From: Oscillospiraceae bacterium | GTDB taxonomy: Bacteria > Bacillota > Clostridia > Oscillospirales > Ruminococcaceae | DNA length: 18,596 nt | Direction: 5' to 3' | NCBI GenBank assembly: GCA_017451665.1 | Contig: JAFTNX010000103.1 | Span: forward strand, 1-18,596 | In this document: one piece after another, positions 1 through 7,775 of the stretch | How the letters are laid out: every line of letters starts with the position of its first letter | Numbering within the stretch: position 1 is the stretch's first letter | The notes under the pieces: model-generated | Database searches by the model: none | What the model was told of the DNA's origin: nothing | Seen by the model: the letters and a program-made list of their open reading frames with translations, nothing else | Made by a program: the position numbers and the translations under genes

Positions 1-384
1 ACGGATTTTTCCCATAAGTTCAGAAAAGTCCGTAAGGTCTGCAGAATCGTCCTGGATAACATCAATTTCGTTTTTGAGGTTATCAGAACCTGCAAACAAA
101 AGCTCATAAAGTGGCTCTTTTTCGTACTTGACAGTAGGGTCTTCACGGATAATAAAGAACAAATCCTCAACAGCGTGAGCAAGTGTTGACATATTCTGAA
201 GCCCCATCATAGCAGACGAACCCTTGATTGTATGCATTATTCTGAAAATTTCAGCTATATCGTCAGGTGTTAAATCGTCCTTTTCAGTACGGATAAGTAT
301 ATCGTCAAGCTGTTCCAGAAGTGATGTAGTTTCAAATATATAGGTATCGACCATACCCTCCATACCTGCTTCAAACTTGGACAT
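1..384 (-). CDS. cheA: Chemotaxis histidine kinase CheA, N-terminal part (cut by window edge)
   Basis: The 128 visible residues form a histidine phosphotransfer (HPt/P1) domain. The phospho-accepting histidine is His51 in the motif HTIKGSSAMMG (51-61), which is the standard P1 signature of CheA. An acidic region follows (EDPTVKYEKEPLYELL), then the start of the linker to the P2 domain. CheA autophosphorylates in response to chemoreceptors and passes phosphate to CheY and CheB. The kinase, dimerisation and CheW-like domains lie outside the window. The start is the ATG at 382-384, preceded by a good GGGAG site at about 391-396. It is transcribed away from the ABC exporter operon. A different HPt-bearing sensor kinase is possible because the catalytic part cannot be seen. 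Confidence 0.85.
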   Translation of the reverse strand, partial: MSKFEAGMEGMVDTYIFETTSLLEQLDDILIRTEKDDLTPDDIAEIFRIMHTIKGSSAMMGLQNMSTLAHAVEDLFFIIREDPTVKYEKEPLYELLFAGSDNLKNEIDVIQDDSADLTDFSELMGKIR

Positions 385-422
385 ATTAACACTCCCTTTC
401 TTTTATATAGTATTATGCAATA

Positions 423-451
423 ATTATACCAAAAACAATCAAAGAAATCAA
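423..451 (-). promoter_or_regulatory. Predicted promoter of cheA
   Basis: Read on the minus strand, a TTGATT -35 box (446-451) and a perfect TATAAT -10 box (423-428) are separated by 17 bp, with a TGG extension just before the -10. It lies about 40 bp upstream of the cheA start codon, consistent with a sigma-A promoter. Confidence 0.6.
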
Positions 452-541
452 GTGTTTTGTAGCAGAATTACTAATTTTTCGCCATTTTCCCCAAAAAACC
501 TGTATCAAAACTGACAAATACATTTCAAATCCTTTTCGGCG

Positions 542-569
542 TTTACGAAATTTTCGCTATTTTCGTAAA
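542..569. repeat. Inverted repeat TTTACGAAA / TTTCGTAAA
   Basis: Perfect 9-bp arms (542-550 and 561-569) surround a 10-nt spacer that itself contains TTTTCG. No T-run follows immediately, so it is not a clear terminator. It could be an operator or a transcript hairpin; the function is unknown. Confidence 0.45.
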
Positions 570-766
570 AAGCTGTCGGAATTTGCGATTTGAAAGTTTA
601 ATTTTTTCAAAAGGCATCTGACTTTACAGCTAAAAAACACCTTGTCAATTATCTCTTTTCACAAAAAAACTTCTGGTTTTTTATAAAAGCCTACGAATTT
701 TATTACAAATTTTATGAACAAACTATTTCCAAAACCCGGAATTTTTCTGCGTTTTTTACTCAAAAT

Positions 767-843
767 GTTGAAAACTATGTTGAAAACGTTGAAAACTCCC
801 CATTCAAAAGGGGTTTTTCAACAAAGTTTTTATACTTTTCAAC
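767..843. repeat. GTTGAAAAC repeat cluster with hairpin
   Basis: GTTGAAAAC occurs three times in direct orientation at 767-775, 779-787 and 788-796. The inverted core TTTTCAAC recurs at about 815-822 and 836-843. The innermost pair makes a stem-loop at 788-822: GTTGAAAACTCCCC against GGGGTTTTTCAAC around the loop ATTCAAAA. A similar AAAAGGG-TTTTTC stem occurs at 6630-6666, so the hairpin may belong to a dispersed palindrome family. Confidence 0.55.
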
Positions 844-956
844 ATCAGTCCGTTTTTTTACTCACATAATAATTTTGTGGTAAAACTCAACGAAAATCAC
901 GAAAATTTTCTAAAAACTGCTCAAGGTTTGAAATTGTAAATTCTCACAAAATACTA

Positions 957-985
957 TTGCATTATTTGTGAAAATGTGATATTAT
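957..985 (+). promoter_or_regulatory. Predicted promoter of the ABC exporter operon
   Basis: TTGCAT (957-962) and TATTAT (980-985) are 17 bp apart, with a TGA extended -10 element at 977-979. The -35 is weak, but the extended -10 compensates. It precedes the AAGGAG site (1025-1030) of the first gene by about 40 bp. Confidence 0.5.
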
Positions 986-1037
986 TAAACTTGTGATTAA
1001 AATTTTAAAATACAAATAATTTAAAAGGAGTAAGAAT

Positions 1038-1793
1038 ATGGAAAAGGTACTTGAGGTCAAGGAACTTTCCAAGATGTATAAAAAAGGCGTTTATGCATCT
1101 GAAAAGGTTAGCTTTGACGTTAAAAAGGGCGAAATCTTTGCGCTTATCGGCCCTAACGGTGCAGGTAAGACTACCACAATCAGAATGATTTCTACACTTT
1201 TGTCTGCTACTGAGGGCGACGCTGTTGTTGCAGGACACAGCATTCTCACAGAGCCTGCAAAGGTAAGAGAAAACATTACATATCTTCCTGATGAAGCCGG
1301 CGCTTACAAGACTATGACAGGAAAAGGCTATCTTGAATTTATGGCTAATATTTATGCCAAAAATCCACAGGATGCCAAGGAATACGTTGAGAGAGCTGTT
1401 GAAATGAGTGGTCTCGGCGAAAGAATCAACGACAAAATCGGAAGCTATTCAAGAGGTATGTCAAGAAAGCTTCTTCTTTCAAGAGCTGTTATGTCAAGAC
1501 CTGCTCTTGCTATCCTCGACGAGCCTACAAGTGGACTTGACATTTTAAATGCTATTGAAATCAGAAGAATGATTAAACAGCTTGCTTCTGAGGGAATGAG
1601 CTTCCTTTTAAGCTCACACAACATGCTTGAAATCGAATTTGTTTCAGACAGAGTTGGTATTATCGCAAAGGGACATCTTCTTGAAGTAGGCACTTCTGCT
1701 GAACTTAAAGAAAAATACAACGCCAACAACCTCGAAGAAGTATTTGAGGCTGTTGTCAAGAAAGGAAGTGTAGAAGCTGATGAAATTCTTTAA
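1038..1793 (+). CDS. ABC transporter ATP-binding protein, NatA-like
   Basis: The 251-residue protein is a single nucleotide-binding domain that powers export by the membrane partner encoded next. Visible motifs are Walker A GPNGAGKT (38-45), a divergent signature YSRGMSRK (137-144) in place of LSGGQ, Walker B LAILDEP (157-163), the D-loop SGLD, and the switch histidine in SSH (192-194). The Q-loop region reads YLPDEAGAY and lacks the usual glutamine, as in several ABC-2/NatA-type ATPases. The start ATG has AAGGAG 7 bp upstream. The 3' end overlaps the permease gene by 14 bp, so the two are probably translationally coupled. The family exports sodium, drugs or peptides; the substrate here is not evident. 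Confidence 0.9.
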   Translation: MEKVLEVKELSKMYKKGVYASEKVSFDVKKGEIFALIGPNGAGKTTTIRMISTLLSATEGDAVVAGHSILTEPAKVRENITYLPDEAGAYKTMTGKGYLEFMANIYAKNPQDAKEYVERAVEMSGLGERINDKIGSYSRGMSRKLLLSRAVMSRPALAILDEPTSGLDILNAIEIRRMIKQLASEGMSFLLSSHNMLEIEFVSDRVGIIAKGHLLEVGTSAELKEKYNANNLEEVFEAVVKKGSVEADEIL

Positions 1794-3132
1794 TTTGTTT
1801 AAGAAGGAGCTCCGTGAGCTTCTCACACCTACTACTATTATTACAACCATCGGAATTATGCTTATCCTTGTTTTTGTAGGTGAGGCTTTTGGTGGAATTA
1901 TGGGCGACGTTATCGAAGAAGCATCACAGGTTACAATCTGCGACCAGGATAACTCGGAAATTTCAAAGAGTATTATCAAGGCACTTACTGTTTCAAAGGT
2001 AAATGAAGAAACAGGACTTCCTGAGGAATACGACGAGGAACTTGTAAAGCTTGTTACACTTGAATCTGACGATTATGCCAAGGAACTCAAAAGACTTAAG
2101 GAAAACCACGTTCTTATTATCCCTGAGGGCTTTGGGGAAAAGCTTATGAAGGGCGAAAAGATTGAGCTTATCAACCTTAACAAGATGACTTCAGGCGCTA
2201 CACTTGCCAATGTTTCAAGCAACGAGGGTGCTGTTGAATCAATCAGAAAGGTTATCAAGGAAACATACCTTTTAAACAGTGGTCTTACAGTTGAACAGCT
2301 TGCAAACAGCGAAACTATTGTTAGTGTTTCAGAAAAGACAATTGTTGACGACAAGTCAGCTGATATTTCTGTTTCAATGGTATCTTCACTTGCAAGTATG
2401 CAGAGTATGTTCTTGCCTATCATTGTATACGCACTTGTAATGTTTTCATCACAGCTTATTATTTCAGCTATTTCTACTGAAAAAATCGACAAGACTCTTG
2501 AAACTCTCCTTTCTGCACCTGTTTCAAGACTTTCTGTACTTTCATCAAAGATGCTTGCTGCAGGCGTAGTTGCTGCCCTTAACGCAGTAGCTTATATGAT
2601 TGGCTTCAACCAGATGATGAAGGGTATGTATGCAGGTATGGGAACTGTTGAAAACAGCGACGCTATCCTTTCAGAGCTTGGTCTTAAAATGACAACCTCA
2701 GGATACATTCTCCTTGGAATTCAGCTTTTCCTTACACTTTTCATTTCACTTTCAGTATCACTTGTTCTTGGCGCACTTGCAAAGGACGCAAAATCTGCAC
2801 AGACACTTATGATGCCTATTACATTTATGGCAATGATTCCTTATATCATTTCTATGCTTATTGACATCAAGTCACTTGCACCTGCATTCAGATACCTTAT
2901 TTACGCTATTCCATTTACACACACATTCATTGCTTCTGACAACATTATGTTCGGAAATACAACACTTTTCTGGGGTGGCGTAATCTATCAGGTTGTGCTT
3001 CTGGCAATCTGTATGACAATTGCAGTAAAGATTTTCACATCAGACAAGATTTTCACTCTTACACTTGATTTCAACAAGAAGTCAAAATTCGACAAGAAAA
3101 AGAAAAAAGGTCTGTTAAACTTTGGTAAGTAA
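1780..3132 (+). CDS. ABC-2 type transporter permease, NatB-like
   Basis: This 450-residue membrane protein has the ABC-2 layout: an N-terminal cytoplasmic stretch (FNLFKKELRELLT), a first membrane segment at about 17-38, a large extracytoplasmic domain (about 45-205), then some five or six membrane segments (about 209-232, 255-277, 307-331, 343-362, 371-386 and 398-418). The motif SAISTEKIDKTLETLLSAPVS (229-249) before the third membrane segment is typical of the NatB/YhaP group. The C-terminus is very lysine-rich and presumably cytoplasmic. It overlaps the ATPase gene and should form the exporter with it. The family-level call is firm; the substrate is unknown. Confidence 0.88.
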   Translation: MKFFNLFKKELRELLTPTTIITTIGIMLILVFVGEAFGGIMGDVIEEASQVTICDQDNSEISKSIIKALTVSKVNEETGLPEEYDEELVKLVTLESDDYAKELKRLKENHVLIIPEGFGEKLMKGEKIELINLNKMTSGATLANVSSNEGAVESIRKVIKETYLLNSGLTVEQLANSETIVSVSEKTIVDDKSADISVSMVSSLASMQSMFLPIIVYALVMFSSQLIISAISTEKIDKTLETLLSAPVSRLSVLSSKMLAAGVVAALNAVAYMIGFNQMMKGMYAGMGTVENSDAILSELGLKMTTSGYILLGIQLFLTLFISLSVSLVLGALAKDAKSAQTLMMPITFMAMIPYIISMLIDIKSLAPAFRYLIYAIPFTHTFIASDNIMFGNTTLFWGGVIYQVVLLAICMTIAVKIFTSDKIFTLTLDFNKKSKFDKKKKKGLLNFGK

Positions 3133-3158
3133 CATTTTTTTAAAAGAAGGTTTATCAA

Positions 3159-4250
3159 ATGAAAAATACTAAAAAAAGACTTGTATCTTTACTTTTAGCA
3201 GTAGGAATGCTTCTCGCTACCGGTTGTAGTGAGAAATCTCCTGACGAAAAAGAAAAGGAAACTACCACAACAATAGCAGAAACTACTACCGAAGGAACAA
3301 CTACTACTGCTCCTGAAGAATCAGAGCCACCAGTTACAACTGAAACTCCTGAGCCTGAGGTTGAGCTTCACCCACTTGAAAAGCTCCCTGAATCGGATAT
3401 TACTCCTGCTTTGTGGAAGCTTGAAACTGACGGTGGTGCTACAATTTACTTTATGGGTAGTATGCACGCACTTCCTGAAGAGGCTTATTCACTTCCTAAG
3501 GAAATTATGGACGCTTATAAAAATTCAGAGGCTATCGCTGTTGAATGCGACATCGTAGCATTCCAGACAGACCTCCCTGCACAGTTTGCTCTTTCACAGC
3601 AGATGATTTACACAGACGGAACAACATTCGCTGACCACGTCAGCCCTGAGCTTTATGACGCTCTTGTTGACAAGATGAACGAATGGGGCATTTATTCATC
3701 AATGTATGAAATGATGAAGCCTGCTGCATGGCAGACATTTATTGAAGAATACTTAGGCAGCACCTCTGATGTTCTTGCTGAAAACGGCTTTGACGGATTT
3801 TTCCTTGAAAAAGCTAAAAAGGAAGGCAAGGAAATTATCGAGGTTGAAAGCGTTGCTTCACAGATGGATATGATGTTTGGTTTTTCTGATGAAATAAACG
3901 AACTTCTCCTTTCATCATATCTTGAATACTCTCCTGAAATGTACGCTGAAGAAATCAGAGAGCTTTATGAAATCTGGGCAGGTGGCGACTGGGAAGAAAT
4001 CACAAGTTTCCTTGCTACTGAATACGACGAAAGCCTTATGACTGAAGATGAAATCGAGGCTATGAAGGAATACGACAAACAGATGATGCACGACAGAAAC
4101 AAGGTTATGTCTGATAAGCTCATTGAACTTTCAAAGGGCGATAAGGACGTGTTCTTCTATGTTGGTCTTGCACATTATGTGGGCGATACAGGTATTCTTG
4201 CTGAGCTTGATAAGGCAGGCGTTGAATACGAAAGAGTAGAATCTAACTAA
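3159..4250 (+). CDS. TraB/GumN-family lipoprotein
   Basis: The protein has 363 residues. A lipoprotein signal peptide (KKRLVSLLLAVGMLLATGC) puts the lipidated cysteine at Cys23, followed by a Thr/Glu/Pro-rich linker (about 24-70). The rest is a TraB/PrgY/GumN domain with its two GxxH signatures, GSMH (100-103) and GLAH (336-339), and an acidic VEC motif at 128-130. The family is related to the Tiki/EreA-like fold and is suspected of metal-dependent hydrolase activity, though bacterial members are poorly characterised. It should be anchored on the outer face of the membrane. It starts 26 bp after the permease gene, behind an AGAAGG site, and is the last gene of the unit, so its role may be linked to the exporter (inference). 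Confidence 0.85.
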   Translation: MKNTKKRLVSLLLAVGMLLATGCSEKSPDEKEKETTTTIAETTTEGTTTTAPEESEPPVTTETPEPEVELHPLEKLPESDITPALWKLETDGGATIYFMGSMHALPEEAYSLPKEIMDAYKNSEAIAVECDIVAFQTDLPAQFALSQQMIYTDGTTFADHVSPELYDALVDKMNEWGIYSSMYEMMKPAAWQTFIEEYLGSTSDVLAENGFDGFFLEKAKKEGKEIIEVESVASQMDMMFGFSDEINELLLSSYLEYSPEMYAEEIRELYEIWAGGDWEEITSFLATEYDESLMTEDEIEAMKEYDKQMMHDRNKVMSDKLIELSKGDKDVFFYVGLAHYVGDTGILAELDKAGVEYERVESN

Positions 4251-4280
4251 TGCACAATGCATAATGCACAATGCACAATT
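4251..4280 (+). repeat. Heptamer array 1 (4 units, TGCACAA type)
   Basis: Four tandem 7-bp units, TGCACAA-TGCATAA-TGCACAA-TGCACAA, end in TT. The array begins at the base directly after the stop codon of the TraB/GumN gene and ends directly against the terminator stem. It is one of five related four-unit arrays in this window. Confidence 0.8.
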
Positions 4281-4310
4281 AACCACGCTTTAAGCGTGGT
4301 TTTTCTTTTT
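4281..4310 (+). terminator. Rho-independent terminator of the exporter/TraB operon
   Basis: AACCACGC (4281-4288) pairs with GCGTGGTT (4294-4301), and the stem can extend through the TTTAA centre. TTTTCTTTTT follows immediately. It ends the transcription unit begun at about 990. Confidence 0.85.
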
Positions 4311-4316
4311 GCAGTA

Positions 4317-4345
4317 TTTACTTTTTGAAAATTGTGTGTTATACT
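4317..4345 (+). promoter_or_regulatory. Predicted promoter of the GH31 gene
   Basis: TTTACT (4317-4322) and TATACT (4340-4345) are 17 bp apart, with a TGT extended -10 at 4337-4339. It lies between the preceding terminator and the GGAGG site (about 4364-4368) of the GH31 gene. Confidence 0.55.
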
Positions 4346-4374
4346 TTCTTCAAAGTATATTTTGGAGGTTTTTT

Positions 4375-6441
4375 ATGAAGGTTTTTTGTGAAAACAACCG
4401 TCTTGTTATCAAAAACGGAAATTCTCAGGTGTGGATTGAGCCTTGGGGCGAAAACTCACTTCGTGTAAGAATGACTGCACAGCCTCAGATGGACAGTCAC
4501 GACTGGGCACTTTGCGAGCCTGTAAAGGAATGTGTTGCTCAAATCCGTAAGGAAACTGTTGACGCAACCGACCCGTGGTATAAAGGCGAAGAATATTCCC
4601 ACTATCATCAGACAGGGGACAACTATTACATTACAAACGGAAAAATTACTGCAAAGGTTGATTATGAGGGAAAAATCAGCTACTTTAATCAGAATGGCGA
4701 GCTTCTCACAGAGGAATACTGGAGAAACAGAAACCGCCTTAACAGATACTGCACCTCTTTAAGACTTGGCGCAAGAGAACTGAAATGTTCAAAGGGTGGT
4801 ACTGATTTTGAACTTATTGCAAGATTTGAGGCATATGATGACGAAAAAATCTTTGGTATGGGACAGTATCAGGAAATGCATATGAATAAAAAAGGCTCTT
4901 CCCTTGAGCTTTGCCACAGAAATTCACAGTCAAGCGTTCCGTTCTTTATGTCAAGCAGAGGCTACGGATTTTTGTGGAATAACCCTGCTGTGGGAACAGT
5001 TACTTTTGGTATGAATAAAACCGAATGGTACTCAAAATCCACACAGAAGCTTGATTATTTCATAACAGCCGGAGATACTCCTGACGAAATCGAGCAGAAT
5101 TATACTGCTGTTGTGGGCAGAGCGCCAAAAATGCCTGAATACGGACTTGGCTACTGGCAGTGCAAGCTTCGTTACAGAAATCAGGAGGAACTTCTGAATG
5201 TAGCAAGAGAGCACAAACGCAGAGGTCTGCCGATGGACGCAATCGTAGTGGACTTTTTCCACTGGACAAGACAAGGCGACTTTAAGTTTGAGCCTCGTGA
5301 CTGGCCTGACCCTGACGCAATGGTTAAGGAACTTAAGGAAATGGGTATCGAAACGGTAGTTTCGGTGTGGCCGACAATTGACGAAAAGAGCGAAAACTTC
5401 GGTGAAATGGCTGAAAACGGCTATCTTGTTTCAACAGACAGAGCCAACGGTCTTCATATGACATGGATGGGAAATACCGTTTTCTTTGACGCAACCCACC
5501 CTGACGCTCAGAAATTCGTCTGGGAAAAATGCAAGGAAAATTACTATTCAAAGGGAATACGCACATTCTGGCTTGACGAGGCAGAGCCTGAATACGACTC
5601 CTATGAATTTGACATCTATCGCTATTATGCAGGCACAGCTTTGCAGTGCACAAATATCTATCCACTTATGTATGCCAAGGGCTTTTATGACGGACTTAAA
5701 GCAGAGGGCGAAAAGGAAATTCTGAGCCTTGTGCGTTGTGCGTGGGCAGGTAGCCAGAAATACGGCGTGCTTGCATGGTCGGGAGATATTCACTCATCAT
5801 TCAGAGCAATGAGAGAACAGTTCCAGGCTGGTCTTAATATGGCAATCGCAGGTATCCCTTGGTGGACATCGGATATTGGTGGATTTATAGGCGGAGATAT
5901 TTCCGACAAGTCATTCAGGGAACTTCTTGTCCGCTGGTTCCAGTGGGGTGCTTTTAACCCTGTTTTCAGAATGCACGGTGAAAGAAGCCCTTGGTATGAG
6001 CGTGAAGTTGAATTTATTAACGGTGTTCGTCAGCTTACTTCCGGACAGGACAATGAAGTGTGGAGCTTCGGAGAGGACAACTATGAAATTCTCAAAAAGT
6101 TCCTGTTTATAAGAGAAAAGCTTCGCCCATACATCAGAAAAACAATGGATCTATGTTCCGAAAAAGGTACTCCTGTTATGCGTCCGCTTTTCTATGATTT
6201 TTACAACGACAAGCAGGCGTGGGAAATCGAGGACGAGTATATGTTCGGCTCTGATATCCTTGTTGCACCAATTATGGAGGAGGGCGCAAGAGAACGCTCT
6301 GTATATCTTCCGGAAGGTGCTGTATGGACAGACGCTTACACAAAGCAGACCTATCAGGGTGGTCAACGTGTGACTGTTCCTGCTCCAATTGAAATTATCC
6401 CTGTATTTATAAGAGATAACGCAGAATTTGATATCTACTGA
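4375..6441 (+). CDS. Glycoside hydrolase family 31 (alpha-glucosidase/alpha-xylosidase)
   Basis: The 688-residue enzyme releases alpha-linked sugars from the non-reducing ends of oligosaccharides with retention of configuration. An N-terminal beta-sandwich (about 1-250) is followed by a TIM barrel (about 255-580) and C-terminal beta domains. The predicted nucleophile is Asp401 in FWLDEAEPE (398-406) and the acid/base is Asp471 in WSGDIHSSF (468-476). Supporting GH31 motifs are VVDFFHW (291-297), WWTSDIGGF (496-504) and FRMHGERSP (531-539). No signal peptide is present, so it should act in the cytoplasm on imported oligosaccharides. The ATG at 4375 is chosen over a longer frame because GGAGG sits 6 bp upstream and the family N-terminus begins there. 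The sequence does not settle glucose versus xylose specificity. Confidence 0.9.
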   Translation: MKVFCENNRLVIKNGNSQVWIEPWGENSLRVRMTAQPQMDSHDWALCEPVKECVAQIRKETVDATDPWYKGEEYSHYHQTGDNYYITNGKITAKVDYEGKISYFNQNGELLTEEYWRNRNRLNRYCTSLRLGARELKCSKGGTDFELIARFEAYDDEKIFGMGQYQEMHMNKKGSSLELCHRNSQSSVPFFMSSRGYGFLWNNPAVGTVTFGMNKTEWYSKSTQKLDYFITAGDTPDEIEQNYTAVVGRAPKMPEYGLGYWQCKLRYRNQEELLNVAREHKRRGLPMDAIVVDFFHWTRQGDFKFEPRDWPDPDAMVKELKEMGIETVVSVWPTIDEKSENFGEMAENGYLVSTDRANGLHMTWMGNTVFFDATHPDAQKFVWEKCKENYYSKGIRTFWLDEAEPEYDSYEFDIYRYYAGTALQCTNIYPLMYAKGFYDGLKAEGEKEILSLVRCAWAGSQKYGVLAWSGDIHSSFRAMREQFQAGLNMAIAGIPWWTSDIGGFIGGDISDKSFRELLVRWFQWGAFNPVFRMHGERSPWYEREVEFINGVRQLTSGQDNEVWSFGEDNYEILKKFLFIREKLRPYIRKTMDLCSEKGTPVMRPLFYDFYNDKQAWEIEDEYMFGSDILVAPIMEEGARERSVYLPEGAVWTDAYTKQTYQGGQRVTVPAPIEIIPVFIRDNAEFDIY

Positions 6442-6504
6442 TAACAAAAAGAGGAAAAAGCTGTAAGATGGGTAGACATATAGAAGTATATTATATGAAC
6501 TTAT

Positions 6505-6540
6505 CGGGGAGAAACCTTTCTGAAGAAAGGTTGTCCCCCG
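6505..6540. repeat. Hairpin GGGGAGAAACCTTTCT / AGAAAGGTTGTCCCC
   Basis: A near-perfect stem has one unpaired base and a two-base centre (GA). The C-rich tract GAACCCCCTTCC follows. From memory, this motif and its tail are a common intergenic palindrome in Ruminococcus and relatives. It lies inside the 6442-6727 element. Confidence 0.65.
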
Positions 6541-6565
6541 AACCCCCTTCCAAAGACTTTTAACG

Positions 6566-6605
6566 TAAAATCCCATATAGGGTTCAAACCCTATATGGGA
6601 TTTTA
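6566..6605. terminator. Strong 17-bp hairpin, possible bidirectional terminator
   Basis: TAAAATCCCATATAGGG (6566-6582) is the perfect inverse complement of 6589-6605 around the 6-nt loop TTCAAA. Pairing continues imperfectly outward to about 6550 and 6621. TTTTA follows on both strands, so it could end both the GH31 and the convergent birA transcripts. Confidence 0.6.
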
Positions 6606-6629
6606 AATTGAAAGTTTTAGGAAAAGAGT

Positions 6630-6666
6630 TTGAGAAATAACCCTTTTTCAAAAGGGTTTTTCTCAA
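6630..6666. repeat. Hairpin TTGAGAAATAACCCTTTT / AAAAGGGTTTTTCTCAA
   Basis: This is the third hairpin of the element, with one small bulge and a two-base centre (TC). The AAAAGGG-TTTTTC arm resembles the hairpin at 788-822. Confidence 0.6.
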
Positions 6667-6723
6667 TAAATCCGTGTAACACCTCTTTATGACCACTCAC
6701 TTTACGGCTTTTTCCTCCTTTTG

Positions 6724-7695
6724 TTATATTGCTCTTACTGAAACTTCGCCTGATGAGATGGTTTTGATTTCACCGTCTTTGGTTTTGACAATAAGCCTTG
6801 CCTCGTCGTCTATTCCCACAACATCAGCAGGATAGCTTTCCTTTGGAGAAATCACATTAACACTTTTTCCGTCAAGGTAGGAGCGTTTTTTGTATTCTGC
6901 TAAAACCTCTTTTCTGTTTTCTTCTTTAAGACAAAATTCAAGCTCTTTTAAAATTCCACAAGCAAGACGATTTCTTGCGTTTTTAACCTCGCTTTTAAAA
7001 ATTCCGCCAGCTATTCCTTTAAGCTCACTATCAAAAACCTCCGAATGATAAACATTCACACCTATCCCTAAAACAGCGTATTCAAGACCACCACTTTCAA
7101 AATCCATTGACGCCTCGGTGAGTATTCCACACACCTTTAAATCGTTAAGATAAATGTCGTTTACCCATTTGATTTTGGAATTTCCGCCGTTTTCTGATAA
7201 ACTGTCAATCGCCCTTGCTACTGCCACAGCAGCAGAGGTTGTAATAAAAAGTGCGTCTTTAGCTGACATTTTTGGTCTTAAAAGCAACGACATATAAAGC
7301 CCTGTTTTGTCAGGAGATTCAAAGCGTCTTCCCAGTCTGCCTCTGCCTTCTGTCTGACTTTGGGAAAACAAAACGTAGTTTTCACTCTTTCCCTGCTGGG
7401 CATATCTTTTAACCACGGAATTTGTGGAAGAAACCTGCTTTATCACTTCGATTTCATAAGAGCAGTTTTCATAAAGTGCGTAAATCCCCTGTGGTGATAA
7501 CTCCTCGGAATTTTCATTCAGGCAGTACCCTTTGTTTGTCACAGCAACTATATCATAGCCGTCTTTTCTCAAAGCAGAAACGCCCTTCCACACAGCCGAC
7601 CTTGAAACCGACAGAATATTTGCTATTTCCTCGCCCGAAACAGCTTTGCCACGATTTTTTTCTAAAATCTGGAGAATTTTTTGTTTAAGGTCCAT
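6724..7695 (-). CDS. birA: Bifunctional biotin-protein ligase / biotin repressor BirA
   Basis: The 323-residue protein joins biotin, via biotinyl-AMP, to the biotin carrier domain of carboxylases, and probably represses biotin genes. The N-terminal winged helix (about 1-60) has an HTH with the recognition segment SVSRSAVWKGVSALRKDGY (29-47). The ligase core shows SSTN (89-92), the biotinyl-AMP loop GRGRLGR (117-123), KWVND (176-180, usually KWPND) and LKVCGIL (186-192) with the conserved lysine. A C-terminal SH3-like domain follows. Length and layout match group II BirA. AAAGGA lies about 8 bp before the ATG at 7695. Its TAA stop lies in the inverted terminus of the 6442-6727 element. It is divergent from the YtaF-like gene, 80 bp away. 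Confidence 0.92.
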   Translation of the reverse strand: MDLKQKILQILEKNRGKAVSGEEIANILSVSRSAVWKGVSALRKDGYDIVAVTNKGYCLNENSEELSPQGIYALYENCSYEIEVIKQVSSTNSVVKRYAQQGKSENYVLFSQSQTEGRGRLGRRFESPDKTGLYMSLLLRPKMSAKDALFITTSAAVAVARAIDSLSENGGNSKIKWVNDIYLNDLKVCGILTEASMDFESGGLEYAVLGIGVNVYHSEVFDSELKGIAGGIFKSEVKNARNRLACGILKELEFCLKEENRKEVLAEYKKRSYLDGKSVNVISPKESYPADVVGIDDEARLIVKTKDGEIKTISSGEVSVRAI

Positions 7696-7775
7696 TTTTG
7701 TGTCCTTTCTTTTAAAAATACCACTTTAACACTCTTTCGTTTTTATTCATAAAGTAAAATGAAAGGTGTGATTAT

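Larger units (their letters stand above)
385..1037. other. Long AT-rich divergent intergenic region
   Basis: These 653 bp separate the divergent cheA and ABC exporter genes. I see no convincing gene in them. They hold one promoter at each end (423-451 minus, 957-985 plus), a 9-bp perfect inverted repeat (542-569) and a cluster of GTTGAAAAC repeats with a hairpin (767-843). The base composition is clearly more AT-rich than in the flanking genes. Confidence 0.7.
6442..6727. mobile_element. MITE-like palindromic element with inverted termini
   Basis: The two ends are inverted copies: TAACAAAAAGAGGAAAAAGC at 6442-6461, and TAACAAAAGGAGGAAAAAGC read on the minus strand from 6726 down. About 26 of the first 30 bp match, and weaker similarity runs on for another 20 bp or so. 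The interior is a series of hairpins (6505-6540, 6566-6605, 6630-6666) with no credible gene. The left end starts right after the GH31 stop codon, and the right end supplies the TAA stop of birA. Size, termini and lack of coding content fit a MITE; a long RNA structure ending two convergent transcripts is the alternative. Confidence 0.6.

Noticed and set aside
640..652. A lone TTGTCAATTATC-like match near 643 as a sixth heptamer array.
   Set aside because: Only one unit is present; expected by chance in AT-rich DNA.
4309..4374. A longer GH31 start at 4309 with a hydrophobic first 22 residues, suggesting a signal peptide.
   Set aside because: It would start inside the upstream terminator and include the promoter and GGAGG site; the ATG at 4375 is well placed. 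The hydrophobic stretch is an accident of AT-rich DNA.
6151..6696. A 181-codon minus-strand frame across the end of GH31 and the MITE-like region.
   Set aside because: It runs antisense to the GH31 catalytic gene and through palindromes, with no family resemblance or proper start.
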